Part shown: positions 24,360-37,201 of the stretch, one piece after another
Position numbering within the stretch: position 1 is the first letter of the stretch
Layout of the letters: the number at the start of each line of letters is the position of its first letter
DNA from: Trichostrongylus colubriformis
Taxonomy: Eukaryota > Nematoda > Chromadorea > Rhabditida > Trichostrongylidae
Direction of reading: 5' to 3'
NCBI GenBank assembly: GCA_963978905.1
Contig: OZ022261.1
Location: 18,027,582 to 18,091,581 of the forward strand
DNA length: 64,000 nucleotides
Made by a program: the position numbers and the translations under genes
Notes under the pieces: generated by a model
Databases searched by the model: none
The model's input: only the letters and a program-made list of their open reading frames with translations
What the model was told of the DNA's origin: nothing

Positions 24360-25028
24360 GGTTGGCAACTAAGTAATTGCGGATTTTTAAATACTGCTTT
24401 TTCCTTCCAAACTGCTTTCCAGCAATCTCTTCTGTACATACACATGTAGTATAATTCCACACGCATCTATAGGTATTATTGTCTTCCATCTCCCGGATAA
24501 CCCTTTTCGGCAAAATAAACATATCAACGGTCAACCTCATTTTCAATACAAAAATTATAAAAAATCTTTTCTTTGAATGGCGTAGACAGGGAAAGGAAAA
24601 GGTGATAATCCGATGGAGCAAGATCAGGGCTTAAGGTAGATAGGGCAGCAGTTTTTATCCAAGCTCGAGAATTTTTCGGCGAGTCATTTTTTCAATAATG
24701 GTAAAAAAAATTTTGAATTTTTTTCTCAAAAATTTCTCGAGCTTGGATAAAAATTGCTGCCTTATAGTTCTGATCTTTCTCTATCGGATTATCACCTTTC
24801 CTTTACCCTGTCTAACGCCATTCAAAGAAAAAAAATTGGAATTCAAAATGAGGTGACTTTTGATATTTTTATTTTGCCGAAAACGGTTATCCGGGAGATG
24901 GAAGACAACAATACCTATAGATGCGTGTGGACTTGTACTACATATATATGTACAGAAGAAATTTTGTGGAAAGTTGTTTTGAGGGAGAAAGCAGTATTTG
25001 AAAATCCGCAATTACTTAGTTGCCAACC
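24360..25028. mobile_element. Palindromic mariner derivative, copy 1
   Basis: The tips read GGTTGGCAACTAAGTAATTG in inverted orientation with TA outside (24358-24359 and 25029-25030). Each arm of about 300 bp encodes the 3' end of a mariner transposase running outward. The right arm (+) has SLSDYHL then IREMEDNNTYRCVW. The left arm (-) has PDLAPSDYHLF then the same IREMEDNNTYRCVW. The arms meet in an A/T-rich spacer near 24680-24740. The N-terminal half is missing, so no active enzyme can be made. The body is nearly the same as 42306-42975. Confidence 0.85.
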
Positions 25029-25030
25029 TA

Positions 25031-26030
25031 ATAAAATTCCTTTAACATTTAGCAGTATGCTCTGTTTTCAGGATTCTTCTGGGATACTTTCCCAGGCTTT
25101 TCTGATTGGTTTCGTGTGAGCTATTGTTGCTGTATTTTTGTTTGAACCAGTACTGGTGAATGGCAGGCCTACCTTCGTTTTACTTCACAGCATTCGTTGT
25201 CACAGGGCACCACACCGCTGTGTCGTAAAAGGTCTTCTATCAACAAATCCTCTATAACGATTATTCTGCTGTGAAGTTTTTCCACAGCAAGCATGTGCAC
25301 ATATGTGCAGTATGCATGGTGACTTTATGGATGATTCCCACTAGGGATGCTCCTTCAATCATCGCGGCATTTAGCTCTGTTCCTCCGTTCGTGCTGCCAT
25401 TTTGCCACTTCCGAAACTCTGAAACAGTTCCGAAACCATTTCCTCTTATCACTACAAAATAGGGCTGTAATTCTTTTCGATATGCTTTCTGGTTGCAATA
25501 GGTGCGAAGGTTGCTTAGTCGTAACGTACTTGCGGTTCTGATGCTCCAGTTGATAATTGTTTTGTGAGTGCGGTTTTGTTTATGTTTATCATTGAACAGC
25601 ACGCTACACCCAGTGTTGGCGTCAGTTTGCTCCACAACGATCTCCTAGCGTCGAATGCACCATACGCGAGCAACTTGTCTCTGCTATCGGGAGAGCATCT
25701 TTTCCGTAAATAAGATTTGAGTCTCGAACATATCATATGTGGGGGTAACTAACGCTGAAACCGAGCGGCATGGGATGCTATTTGCGAATTCACTGCGTTT
25801 CGTGTCTGCTGCCTCGCTGCCGCTGGGCGAGCTTCTGCGAGCGTGGGCATTGTTCACAGCTATCTGGCCCCTGCCGACTGCATAATCCATCCGCGGCCCA
25901 TGATGGGGAGGGGACGAAAGGGAAGGAGTGAGAAAAGGAACTAATCTCTCGGTTCATTAACCGTTTCATTTTGTTCTTTCCTTTTTTTTCACACTGAACG
26001 AAGGGATCGCAACAGGTTGTTCAGAAGTGG
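25031..26030. other. Intronic sequence, nothing recognised
   Basis: A 124-codon minus frame at 25261-25635 has no identifiable domain or splice context. No element boundaries found. Confidence 0.35.
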
Positions 26031-26369
26031 GGGTGTGCACTTATCACAAATTTTTTTGCTTTGCGACGTCGCTCTCGCACGCCGTCAGTACAACTTGCCG
26101 CGGTCAATTCGAATTCCGCTCAGGGTGCAAGGGTCTGGTAGTGTGAAGGTCCTTTAAGAAATCGCTGTTTATCTCATCATTATTTATAAAAAAATAACTT
26201 TTGTGCTCTGAAAAGACAAAAAGTGACATAAAATCCTAACTATGAAATAATTGATTCGGGCGTAAACTCTGAAGGGAGTCTTGCAGTGTACGCAATCACA
26301 CGCGAAGAAATTCGCGTCGCCGCTCGCTGCGCGCGGCCGCGTGAAAATTAGTCATAAGTGCACACACCC
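26031..26369. mobile_element. Mutator-like MITE (GGGTGTG family), long subtype
   Basis: The ends are inverted: GGGTGTGCACTTATC on the left and, reading inward from the right, GGGTGTGTGCACTTATGAC. The interior (TTTGCGACGTCGC, ACAACTTGCCGCGGTC, GTACGCAATCACACGCGAA) is shared with 58127-58488. The flanking 9-mers (CAGAAGTGG and GTCAGGGAC) do not match, so the target duplication has decayed or an end was altered. Confidence 0.75.
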
Positions 26370-28609
26370 GTCAGGGACCTTCGAGTCAGCTGACAGGAGC
26401 TTCCACAGTGACGAGCAGGAAGGTGCATCATCAGATGTTTGTAGCGATTAGATGAAAATAAAAATCAACTTGAAGAAACGTGAACCCACTCGGAAGCCAG
26501 CTTTTGGAGTGAGTGTATCAAGCAGTACGGTTTCCAAACATTGCGGCTGCTCAGGAAAACTATGTTCGCGAGTGGAGATGAATGGAACTCACCCGATTCA
26601 TGAGCGCGATCTGTCCTCTATCCATGAGAAGCTTGAATTTTAGGTGTCAGATAACGACTTTTGCCCGGATGTTGTGCAACGATTAAGCTCAAGAACGTTT
26701 TCCAGTGACGGAAATGCGCGTACGTGAGATTGTTGGCTTGTTTCGTTCAATGCAGCTTTCGAACGTCGGTGGTTCATTGCAGCAAGAAAACATTGTAGAC
26801 ACTTCTGCGAGATTCATCGAAAACTGAACACATACATATGTGTTTTTGGTGTTAGTGAAAGGGAGCAGGCCCCCTTCCCACTACAACGCTGAGTTGCACC
26901 ACTCAGCCGCTTAAATCGAAGGGGCCCATTGTTTCATGAATAATATTTTTCAAACATACTGATAACTTCCATCAAGAGCAGTGCTCCGGAGCTTATTACG
27001 AGGTGCAAGCAATATTGCAAACTTATCGTGCCCAGAACTCTGGGCTTTTGCTTGAGCGAGATACGTGCTTTTGAAATTAGAGGTCGACAACCACAAAGAA
27101 TCCCTTCAGAACCTATATTTGTGATATGCTTCAAAAATGTGATATGCTTGCTTCGCTAAGGAATTCAAAATCGTTACTGTTTTTCTTCTATTGACCTCGA
27201 TTCGAAATATATTGCACTTCCAAAGTTCACAGGTTGAACTGCCAGCTCATTCTAGCCGGGTTTCCCGATCAAAGTAATATGCTTGCTTGAACTCAAAATT
27301 ATTACTGTGTTTTTATTCTATTGACCTCGATTACTTAGGACTACTTGTAAGTAAGAAGATCCTTTCATTTTCCCCAATGTCTTTCAAACCCTTTTTTGAA
27401 TGAAATCTCTTGTATGTCCATTGTGCTTGCGGTTCCAGGAACTTCTGCACTGCTCTTTCAAGAATCATTTACTTCGGTGCTCATACATTACGCGCTCGTT
27501 AACAGATTGATGATACGTTGCCTGGATGCAGTTATGTGGGCCCCTCTTAGTAAATGAGAACTGCTTATACTTGAAATCACCGAATGCCATTACAACGTCT
27601 AACAATAAGTCATTAGCGGAAGAGTTCAGTTCGTTCTGCAACCCTTTTGAAGGCGGTGCTAGGAATGGTTCGTGGTGAATGTGAAAAGATTACTGAATAT
27701 GAAAGCCGAGATGCTCATTAGTATGAATGTGAAGAAAAAACGAAATGACACGGTCGAACACCCGTGAAATACGACCTCCTTCCCGCCTTGATTCTCGAAA
27801 GGGGCGGGCGGGGTGAAAATGGGCGGGCTGGGATGAAAATGTCGGCAGCCGTTGAAGCAGACTCTGTCTCGCTCCTCTCACTTGGAATGTTGCCACATGC
27901 AGTCTTTCCATGCCCAAAGCTATTATTCGGATGACTTACATCAGGAGCTCTCATTACTCACATTACCCCTAACACTACCTTTGAGCTACGGTCTGCGCTT
28001 GATGTACAAATGTAATGTGAACAATTACAACCAGTTCTGACCACTTTATCAGTCCGTCTATTGATAGTGGTGATAGGCTGGTATTCTGTTAGCCGCTGGC
28101 TATGCTTAGAAGACTCATCTATAACAAAATAAGGGTTACAGATCGCAAGATAATTGTGGGATACTTCCAGAAATTGGAAATCTTAAATTCGAGAGCGCCA
28201 TCTGAATACACCGATATGATGAATATTTTGCAGTGCAGAAAACTGAGATGGAGACTTGGGGAAGTGAATGCTATTTGTCGATAGCTGTGACGCAGGTGGA
28301 GCTGATACGGCATCTCAGGAATCATCCCTATTCTGGGAGGGACGTGCATAGTGCATTTGCGGCTCCTCCTGTGCTACATTTTTGAAATGGCTACTCGATT
28401 AATCCGATCATGCCGATTACAAACGATGCTCTTTTCATTTCCTTCGTATGCCAACAACTGTATTTTGCGGGTTTATATCGTTGGGAGAGGACTTTTGCAC
28501 CGCAGTGTGCGGCGCAAAATCCTGTCCTACAATGCAGCACGATAAGTGCAAGCTATAATTGTGACGTATGTAGTTGGTACTAAGGCGATTACGCCCGAAA
28601 CAATTCGTG
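26370..28609. other. Intronic sequence with a short direct repeat
   Basis: A block with TATGCTTGCTT, TTACTGT and TCTATTGACCTCGATT occurs at about 27143-27200 and again at 27281-27332. Nothing else recognised. Confidence 0.4.
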
Positions 28610-28712
28610 GAAATCGCTTTAGAACCCTGCTGCATACAGCACCCCAAGCTCGTACGCGTCGCGTCGTGCGCTGCGATGCATTATCCTATCTTAATGATAT
28701 ACACCCGTATTT
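28610..28712. repeat. Fragment resembling the GGGTGTG MITE family
   Basis: The tract CGTCGCGTCGTGCGCTGCG followed by ATCTTAATGATATACACCC resembles the right end of the family. The left end is absent. Confidence 0.35.
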
Positions 28713-29284
28713 AGCTACAGAACGCTAGGTGAATGTTATCAAAAGATTGTCAGGATGCTTCCAGAAGTTTTAGCCTCGGATGGCACTCGAACCCGCGTAA
28801 TTGTGCTTTTCCAGCATCGTATCACACTTTACATCAACAATATACTATTGAGTTATCGTACTCCACAATTTAGCGGCAGTCGAAAGTATTTACAATGTTA
28901 TTAGCGGGTTTGTCTTAATTGAACGTGACGTTTTCAGCTGAATACGTCAGTAGATTTTACGTGTTTTGATAGCCTTCGTCTGGTGCACCGCTGTAATACG
29001 TCTCAATTCGCGATATCAAGGCCACCATAAAGATGCTGACTTGTGTACACCTCTAGCATATTGCCTTTTCTACCGGGATGCTTCTGAAATTGTAACTTTT
29101 AACCTCCTTTCTGTCTTCAAATAGTCATCTCAGCTCATTTACTTTTGTGATTTACCCTCATTGCTTTTACGTTTGCACTTCCGTCTTTTGTATCATGTCT
29201 TACTACACACATTCGAGCCTTTTTTCGCTCCCGAAAAAAATTCCAGAAATTCCCACAAGTTTTCATGTTGTATTGTGTTCTCAG

Positions 29285-29434
29285 TTGATGATCCATTGCG
29301 GTGTATATTTTTCACAGCAAGCGACGAAAGAGTCCATGAGCTTGAATGTGGAAGTATATCACGTGAAAAATTATGCAGTTTGGAAATTTGTTCTCTCTCT
29401 CTACCCGAATTTTCTCTCGGACATTCTGAAGCTT
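29285..29434 (+). CDS. Candidate cassette exon, possibly TSC22 long isoform
   Basis: After GTGTTCTCAG the + strand reads DDPLRCIFFTASDERVHELE, then LCSLEICSLSLPEFSLGHSE. A donor-like GTTCGG at 29435 gives a 150-bp exon entering and leaving in phase 1. That fits between the exon at 7514 (leaves phase 1) and that at 33165 (enters phase 1). Two other TSC22 exons here also appear to use GTTCG donors. Without the donor the frame runs to a stop at 29451. No known domain. Confidence 0.33.
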
Positions 29435-29859
29435 GTTCGGTTGCTGAATAACCTCAGCGTAAAGATAGCGAAACAAAAGCGTTGAATTCACTGACACTTT
29501 ACTTTTACAGATTTATAATATTTATTGAAAACCTTTTCCCATTTTACAAATTTCAAAACTACCATTAAGAAAGCCGTAGCGCACTTCCACAGATATGAAA
29601 ATCTTATATTATCAATGAATTACCAGTCACAACTACCATGTTATTCAGTTCGTTTGGTCAGTACAGTGGCAAATCACTGTACAGTGCGTATCAAAAATAA
29701 AGACGCACCCCCAAAAATGGCGCAACTGAGTTTTGTAGAATCTTATGACCGATTCTCCTGTTACTATCGAGATCAGCATGCTCGAAAACCTAGGTTCGCT
29801 GAGTTTTATCGACATTGAAGAAAAATTGGGCAGATTTTAATACTTGGCTCCCAAATGGA

Positions 29860-31071
29860 CTGTATCATAAATATAGACGCATCTTATCATTTGCTATGAT
29901 AATATAACAATACAAGCACTCTAATAATTGATGGGTCCTCGATATTTGGAAATAACTCCAAAGACACGGTTTGGCTCGATTCCACAAGTTTGCCCAAAAG
30001 CGATGTGCCCATACTGTGCCATGCCTGAGCGATCGCCATTTTGAAGTCTCCCACGTTAGTGAAGTCTTCTCTTGGCTGTATATCTGCCGAACCAAGACTC
30101 CCCAATTGTTCTATATAGGGCTCAGGTCAGGAGAGCACGCAGGCCAATCCATAAGAGCTACATTTCGTTCGCTTAACCAGGATTTTCTGGAACAGCCCTG
30201 ATAGATTGAAGCTTTATCCTGCTAAAAAATAAAGCCTCCGTCGCTCTGATTCGCCAGAACAGGTAGCAGATGACGCTCCAGTACATCCTGGTAGTCCGAC
30301 GAAGACATGCATGTGAAGACAAACGCTAATTTAAGCTTCCCCCTTTGGTGGAATCCTCCCCACATCATGACACTGCCTCCACCGAAACTGCGTCTGCTTA
30401 GGAACCTTGGTTACTTGCGCAGGTCTCTCCAATGACAAGCTTCGCCCTCGGAACCGTCTAGGTTGTACTTCCCTTGGTCCGAAAATAACACCTGAAGAAG
30501 AAATTTCACTGCAGGAAGCCTTGTGAACAGGACGCTTCCCCTTGACCGATCCGTTGCCATGTTCTTCTTGGCGAACTTCAGACGGGCTTCCTTGTGGGAC
30601 TCCGTGAGCCGCTGAGCCAAGCACAGGCGACATCGCTCGATGTTTTTGTTGCGCATGATACTTCGCCAGACCGTCACTCTGGAGACGGGAGTCGGTAAAC
30701 TGTCACGAACGTCGGTGGTACTTACTAGAGAATTGGACACCATTCGACCGATCTGACGTTCTTCTTGAGGACTCAGCTTCTTCTGCATGCCAGGACTTTT
30801 CTTCTTTACCTAGGGGTCCGGTGAGTGTAAATATCTATCGAAGACCCTTGACGAGCGACGCATTTGACGGGCGACTTCACAATTGTTCAGACCCGCCGTA
30901 TGCAGGGCGCGGATCTGAGCCTGCTCGACCTCCGACAAATTTGGACCACATGGTATTTTAGGTTATGATGCAGAACACTTATTGCTTTATCTTTTTTGAA
31001 ACTCCAACTTTTCTTGGCATATGCCCCTCTTTTGTTCTGACTCGTCAGGTGCGTCTACATTTATGATACAG
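29860..31071. mobile_element. Tc1-like element, decayed
   Basis: The inverted ends share CTGTATCATAAAT followed by TAGACGCA. The right end is at about 31049-31071. They enclose a minus-strand transposase remnant, listed separately. Clear TA duplications are not visible at the tips. A similar tract (CGTATCAAAAATAAAGACGC) lies just outside at 29686, perhaps from another insertion. Confidence 0.7.
29884..30960 (-). pseudogene. Tc1-like transposase pseudogene
   Basis: On the minus strand the protein runs from about 30955 to 29884 across several frames. NLSEVEQAQIRALHTAGLNN marks the first helix-turn-helix. LSPQEERQIGRMVSNS and SRVTVWRSIMRNKNI mark the second part of the DNA-binding domain. FSDQGKYNLDG marks the first catalytic Asp block. 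QDKASIYQG marks the second, and SPDLSPI followed by a TAG then NNWG marks the third. The third acidic residue of the catalytic triad is therefore replaced by a stop. Frameshifts near 30420 and stops at 30800 also break it. It cannot be functional. Confidence 0.85.
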
Positions 31072-33164
31072 ACCATATAGGACCAGATGTTATTATCTGC
31101 CCTATTTTTTCCTATATAAATGAAATCTGGCAAGTCGAGGTTTTCGAGCATGCTGATCTCGATAGTCGCAGGAAAACTGGTCATGAGTTTTTACACAGCT
31201 TAATTACTTTATTTTTGGGAGTGAGCTATCTGTCATGGGGATCTCGGTGAGCTGACTAAGTGCTGCGAGAACGAGGGGTCAAACACTGTAAAACAGCAGT
31301 GTTTAAAAAGTATGTTAGTCTAACTCCTGATGTTGATGTATAAACTTCACATATCCGTCTAGTACGATTGCCTGATATAAGGGAAGACAAACTTCATAAA
31401 AAACATACTTTTAAATTTTGAGTTGAGGGTTAGTCTGTATGATCTGAAGCTCGGAACAATAAAGAAAAACTTAATTGATCAATATCTCCCTTGGAGAATG
31501 AAAGTTTAATCTTTGTTTGGTTTGAAATAGGATAGCAGCTCTATGAGCTGTTGAGCTATGTTAAGGGCAGCTTAGTCTCCTGCTTATAATTATAGCGCGC
31601 GTCGCTCGCTAGTGAGTGCCACACTAGCACTCTGTGCATGAGAGCGGGTTGAAAGTAGCTTCTCGGTGACTCGAAAAGACCATCTCATAGAGCTTGACGA
31701 GCTGATTTGGAAAAGGTAGATCTATAAGATTCATCTATTCATTCATCAGATCTATTCAAATCAACGAACCAAGTTATAGCTCAAAAAACGCGGATCCGCA
31801 TTTCCCGCTTTTTTTTGTCTCTAAAAACTTACGGCGGGTATTGTATCAATCTCTTTGGTAAGGCTGCAGTTATATCTTACACTGCTTCGATTCTTGGATT
31901 ACGCTTTGGGATTTCCGCCACCCACCTAAACGTGCTTTCCTCCGCAGTGCTGCCTGCTCCTTCATCGCTCAACAGCTATGTGATGACAGACAGACGCTTT
32001 GCGGACCTTGTGAGACGGCATATAGCTCATAACGAACGGTGCACAACACATGGGATGCACGCAGAATCGTACCCGAGTGGGCACAAATTTCAAATACATT
32101 TATGGTTTTTGAAAACGTATCATGTTAAAATGTTAAGAGTCCTTGTTACCGAATATGGAGGATAGCATATCTTTCTGGTACTGTTTTCTTCCAAAAGTAG
32201 GTAGGATATCGGCACCACGTTCCGAACAGCTAGCACTACCAAAACAATTTTTATTGTTACGTACAGTTCTCGTATTGGTTTTATAAGCACTGTTAACATT
32301 TACAATCTTCCTATGCTGAATATTCAGTGTTGAATACTGGGTTATGTTCTACATGAGATACACTCCATGTTGTTTGCTTCCTTTAGCCTGAGCAATTGCA
32401 GTCTTCCGAAAACGCGTGCATTTTAATGACGCTTCTGCAAACAGTTGAAGCAATAATATTCCTTCACAAACAGAACATTTGATGCTGAAGACCGGACCCT
32501 TTGCTCAGGCATATGGAGCACCGTGATTTTTGGACATTTTTTATAACATCCAGGCACAAATCACAGGCTTCTTTGAAACAGAACAACAACTCACTTTGAG
32601 CTCAATAGGACAACTGCGTTCCTCTGCAGATCACTTCGATTACGATTACTCTACTGACTGCTAGCTGGCTGCATAGTTGTACAAAATTCCAGTTTTTGTT
32701 CAGTAGTGATGTTTAACACAAACCAGATGTATAAGATAGACAGATACAGATAAGATGTCTGTGCCTTCTTCTTCATACATATCTGAAAAAGTATCCGAAC
32801 AGCTTCCAGCCCTCAGGAATCGGCGGTTTCATGGGACCCAGTAAAGACGATCCTGCGTGGCCACGTGCATATAGTGATGCACGATTTGAATTCTGTGAAA
32901 TCGTGTGATCATACGGCCTGTAACAGCAAAAAAAGCCTCGCTCCGTTAGGGTTGAGATTATCCCACTGTTTACAGAAGCTTCAATTGTTTTACAGAAGCG
33001 GCAATTGCGTAATAATACCATAATGTGAGCTAAGTAATTTTGTTTTGCCCACAAAGTTCGATCCCTGGAAATTTCACCTGAAGCAGATCGATCGTTTCGT
33101 ACTCGCTTTCGATTTCGCAGTACCTGGTTGTGTGCTACTACATATTTTACTGACAATATTTCAG
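31072..33164. other. Intronic sequence, nothing firmly recognised
   Basis: Open frames at 31815-32165 (+) and 32773-33168 (-) have no identifiable domains. The latter overlaps the acceptor region of the TSC22 exon at 33165. No bounded element found. Confidence 0.35.
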
Positions 33165-33262
33165 CCAATCAAAGATTTGTCCGTTCGACACTCTCTCAGT
33201 CCGTCGACTCCTGTTGCTCACAGTCCAAGGCAACGGCATCTACCACCCCATCACGTTTTCGT
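33165..33262 (+). CDS. tsct-1: TSC22 long-isoform exon ending in SRFR
   Basis: The exon follows CAATATTTCAG, enters in phase 1 and reads NQRFVRSTLSQSVDS, then a Ser/Thr-rich stretch ending TASTTPSRFR. Splicing at a GTTCGTTT donor (33263) joins phase 0 to the exon at 34486. This rebuilds SRFR-IVPLESKYVRGRW, the second conserved box of long TSC22D/bunched isoforms (S-R-F-x-V/I-V ... R-G-R-W-x-C). The donor is weak, but the family motif across the junction strongly supports it. This box is reported in flies and mammals to help bind NRBP1/Madm. Confidence 0.82.
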
Positions 33263-34485
33263 GTTCGTTTAATTTATTTATTTAAATTACTGACCTCATG
33301 CAAACATATGTCCATATATATAACATATGTCTGACCAAATATCGTTTTATACGTTTACTTGCCGAAAAAGAGTTTCAAGCCAGTGGTGCATGGTCCTCCA
33401 CAGACCAAGAGGAGGTTGAACTTCTTTTCAGTGAATACTAGTTGGATTCTCAGCACATCCCTTCTATTTCTGTACATCTAGGTTAGATGTCGCGTTTTCG
33501 TTTGCCATGAAAAGGGCATACCCCACAACAGTGTAGTTTGGAGCAGGTTTTGCCATATCCCCACTGTGCAAAAAGGAGAGAGAACCACGTCTTTCTTGCG
33601 AATGATGCTCCAAAAGAATGCTCTCTCTTACGGTGAACGTGCCGTGCTGCAAAATAGGTTACTAAGTAGAACTTTGAATATTCCACCATTGCGGCCTTCC
33701 AGGTGGAGTGCGAGTGCTCCGACCAGTGTTTCTGGAGGTCACATTGTTGTGTGGCGTGTAATTCACCACAGAAACGAGGAAATTAACATTCTCGTGAGAC
33801 TAAAACATTGTATTATGGACTGTTTCAATAATTAGCTTCCACCTTCATCATAGATCGTATCTGCTTTCAGTTAGAAATTGTATTTAATGGAAGATGTCCT
33901 AACTTAATCATTTGAGTACCATATATCCAATTTTACTACATATTCAACTTCACAAATATCTGCCTTTAATCTTCGAGCCTTATCTTTGACATAAGGGGAC
34001 CGGCTACGTAGGCAAGATCCTAAAATCGGTAGTAAATCAATTGTCTCGTGAAGTAAGCCTACTCATGGTTGACCTGGCCCCACACTAATCGCCGGAACAC
34101 TTGCAACACGCCCCTGAAGCCGAGAATATAATTAAGTTACCACGCATATTATCATAATGGATTGCGTGTGCATTTTTAAGTCCTTTACATCTGGCACGTT
34201 ATACGTTAGGGCGCTAATGTACGGTAAATGTATTGCGAAAAGTAAAAAAAGGCAGTAGGTTGTGGTGGTATCGGTAATTGGTGAATGCGATGCTTTCTCA
34301 GTCTAGATGCAACCTCAAGCTTAGCACGAGTCGAAATTTTACCTCTTATCTTGACCTTTCATCTTTGGGTGCTGCTTTAGTAGTTTTCAGAGGCGAACAA
34401 ATATCACTTTTAGCCCAAGTGCTCTGTGTAAAAGTCATGTCCTTTTTGCCCCTGCCCACATTTGGCACTATTATTACGGCTTCAG

Positions 34486-34624
34486 ATTGTTCCGCTTGAA
34501 AGCAAATACGTACGAGGGCGATGGAACTGTTTCGACTACTACGATAAGGACACGGCGTCCAAGCAGTCAGCAAAAGCACGTGCTCCTGATTCCACGATTA
34601 CTCGGCAAACATCGTCAAGCGGTG
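34486..34624 (+). CDS. tsct-1: TSC22 long-isoform exon with RGRW box
   Basis: This 139-bp exon runs from ACGGCTTCAG to a strong donor GTGAGT. It reads IVPLESKYVRGRWNCFDYYD, then KDTASKQSAKARAPDSTITR and a Ser-rich end. RGRWNCFDYYDKD matches the RGRW-x-C-x-(D/E)-(Y/F) box that marks long TSC22 isoforms. It enters in phase 0 and leaves in phase 1. The Ser/Thr-rich tail is typical of the variable linker before the TSC box. An alternative frame is also open, but it lacks family motifs. Confidence 0.85.
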
Positions 34625-37201
34625 GTGAGTGAGATTGATTATTATTTCTTCATGTCATTTATTGCTGTGTTAGCTCAGGGTATCACCTGCTGTCATATTA
34701 AGACGTCGTACATGAAACTTTGGACCCAACCGAGTTTTTAGCCTCGTCACACTTTCATCTTTCAACAAATCAAATTAAACTCAGGCCGTTCCGTTCGTTC
34801 GTTGAATAGTGGCTACTCCCTGCAAGGAAAAACGCGTTCTGACAATCCCACAATACCTTTCGACGGCTCCAGCGAAAGTGATCGGGAAAATAACGAAGTC
34901 TTCGCCAGGGTGAGGTCTTATCTGTTTTGCTACAAGAGGCACAATCATCTGCGACAGGAGTAGGAAAGTAAGCCTTCGAAAAATACCACGTCATTAAAAT
35001 CTCATTGGGAACGTATGAAGGCACTAATCAGCCATAGAGCTCCTTAAGAAAATCCTAGGGGAAGGAGCGCACATTGTCCACAAGCGAGCCAGTCTTGCGT
35101 GCATGACCGTCATACATCACAGACTCACTTACCACGAATCGATATGTTAGGAATTATGAGCTAAAATAAAAGTTTAGATATATCAGGAGAAACGGAGTCG
35201 AACTCGTGGCTTCACTTCCATTTCATATTGCTTTTGCTTCACTGCTAGCCCCTCTGCTTTCCTACTGGTCGCTTTCTCGGATTTCAAAAGCTGGATCAAC
35301 CTTATTGTTATTAGGGTTTGGCTGGCTACTTTCTCTACGCAGTAACACGACTAGTAGCGTGATATGTCGAAAGATTAGAAATTCTTGGCAATATAGATAA
35401 AATCAATTAAGTGGTGGAGTTTCATGTGCTAAGCACTTTCACGATGCTTATCCTCAGCATTTTGAAGTAATTATTCTGTAAAAGATTGTTTGATACACTA
35501 GAATGCGTTCTTGAAACTTGCAGTCAACGCCAACCTTCTCAAGAACATCTGCACCACCGCATCCTGAAACCAACTTCACTCCAAATAATGTCGCCTCTAC
35601 ACTGAACAACAAAAAAGGTACCAAGAAAAAAATCGAAATGGCCGGGGCACAAGAGGAGTCCAAGCGGCGTCGCGGGGTCGCGAGGTGATTGCGCGTGGTA
35701 CGTTCTCAGTCGGCGCAGTGGATTTTTGAAGTCTTAGATTGCACGTCGTGGCGCCGCATTGGCTCCTTTCGCATCCCGGAACTTCATCGAAACTATTTTC
35801 CGAATTTTAGAAATTCATCGGGAATGTTTTCTCATTCAGTATGTTATTTGATGCCCAATTTCGAGATTCTGTTATTTACCGGTTACGATTTAATGTTTCA
35901 AATCGCCCTCAGTAGGTTCCAACCGTGCCGCTCGGAAAGCAACAGATGAACGACTTCAGCGAGGTCTCGAGAGTTCGCTCGCCCCGAATCAATCAAGAAG
36001 CCAAAACAGTTCAACGAGGCGTAGCGATTTATTGACGGGGTGAGTAAAGCGAGGTTCATTGAACAATCATTGAACTAATAATAATAATTTGGCAGCAGTA
36101 GGCATCTGTTTCGGTGGATGTCAAAAAATCCATGCCTTTAGAATACATACACAAATAAAGGATGAAAATGGCTACGTTTCAAATGATTTGTGCTTCAGTT
36201 GCACACGTCAAGTATCGCAGAGCAGTTATTCCTTCGATCAAGCTAGTTGAAATATTTTATGTGCATGCATTCTGATGAACGCTTTAGTCTAGAAACTGTG
36301 TATAGTCCCTCTCTCCTGTCCATCTCTGCGGACCATCAGAGGCAGCTTCAGAATGAGCGAGATGCTCCACGATGCCCACCCAGGCAGATCCACCCCTCAG
36401 TGACAACATGGATAATGTGTGCAGCAGTTATATAAGAAGGTGCTTGACAACAGAGGTTGTGATGAGAGCGCTTGCGACGCGACTATGATACCGAACAAAC
36501 TCTCCAGCGACATAATGGCGGGTATGTCTGTATTCTCAACTGAAGGGTAACGCGCGCCACAGTGGAAAGCGTGGTCTGCCAGTTAGTCCCACCCACCTGA
36601 TTAAAGAGGCTGTTTCTGCGCACAATTAGCGAATTTTATAAAATGTTTCTCAAGTGAGCCTATGGATTGGTCCACGAGTGGAGTCTTCGTTCACTTCAAT
36701 CAAGCTTTCATTCTCTCGCTGAATCTTGTCCGACTTATCAAATGGTAGGGGTGTGGATTCACTAAAATAACAAAGTTTTTAGGTTTAGAAGCCTTGTTCA
36801 CACGTAGGTCATTTTATGGGTGAGATGTCCCCTGAGGTGCCACCAAAATATAGAATGATAGCTGGATGATGGTGTAGTTTTAGGGGACCGGGTCTTGAAT
36901 CTACAGACAGTGTCATCTGGGGTGGGGAAAGGGGGCTCCTTGAACCCCTTCCACAATCTTACTTACCTTCTGACTTGAGGAAGCAGAAATCTTTTGCATT
37001 CACCACCTCAGAAGTAGTTTAATTCTACAGTATAGCATATCTCCTTTTCCCCTTTTTGTTAAGGTTTCATTTTTGCCGGTTGCTGCATAGTTACATACTG
37101 CTTACCCCGCTGTCATCCGAGAAGACGTTATTGTTATACTCTAGCTACCCTTACTATGTGTTCTATCACAGATAGTTTCAAATTATCGTCCGTGTTTTAC
37201 A
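34625..37201. other. Intronic sequence, no supported exon
   Basis: No bounded element is evident. A tRNA-B-box-like tract near 35190 was examined and rejected. The region 35650-35950 is G+C-richer and may be an old dispersed repeat. Confidence 0.35.

Noticed and set aside
28750..28850. tRNA-like tract with GGTTCGAGTGCC on the minus strand (also near 35190)
   Set aside because: Only the T-arm-like part is present; no acceptor stem, D arm or anticodon arm could be drawn.
30331..30633. A 100-codon minus frame in the Tc1 relic
   Set aside because: A shadow of the transposase frame; the transposase landmarks lie in the other frames.
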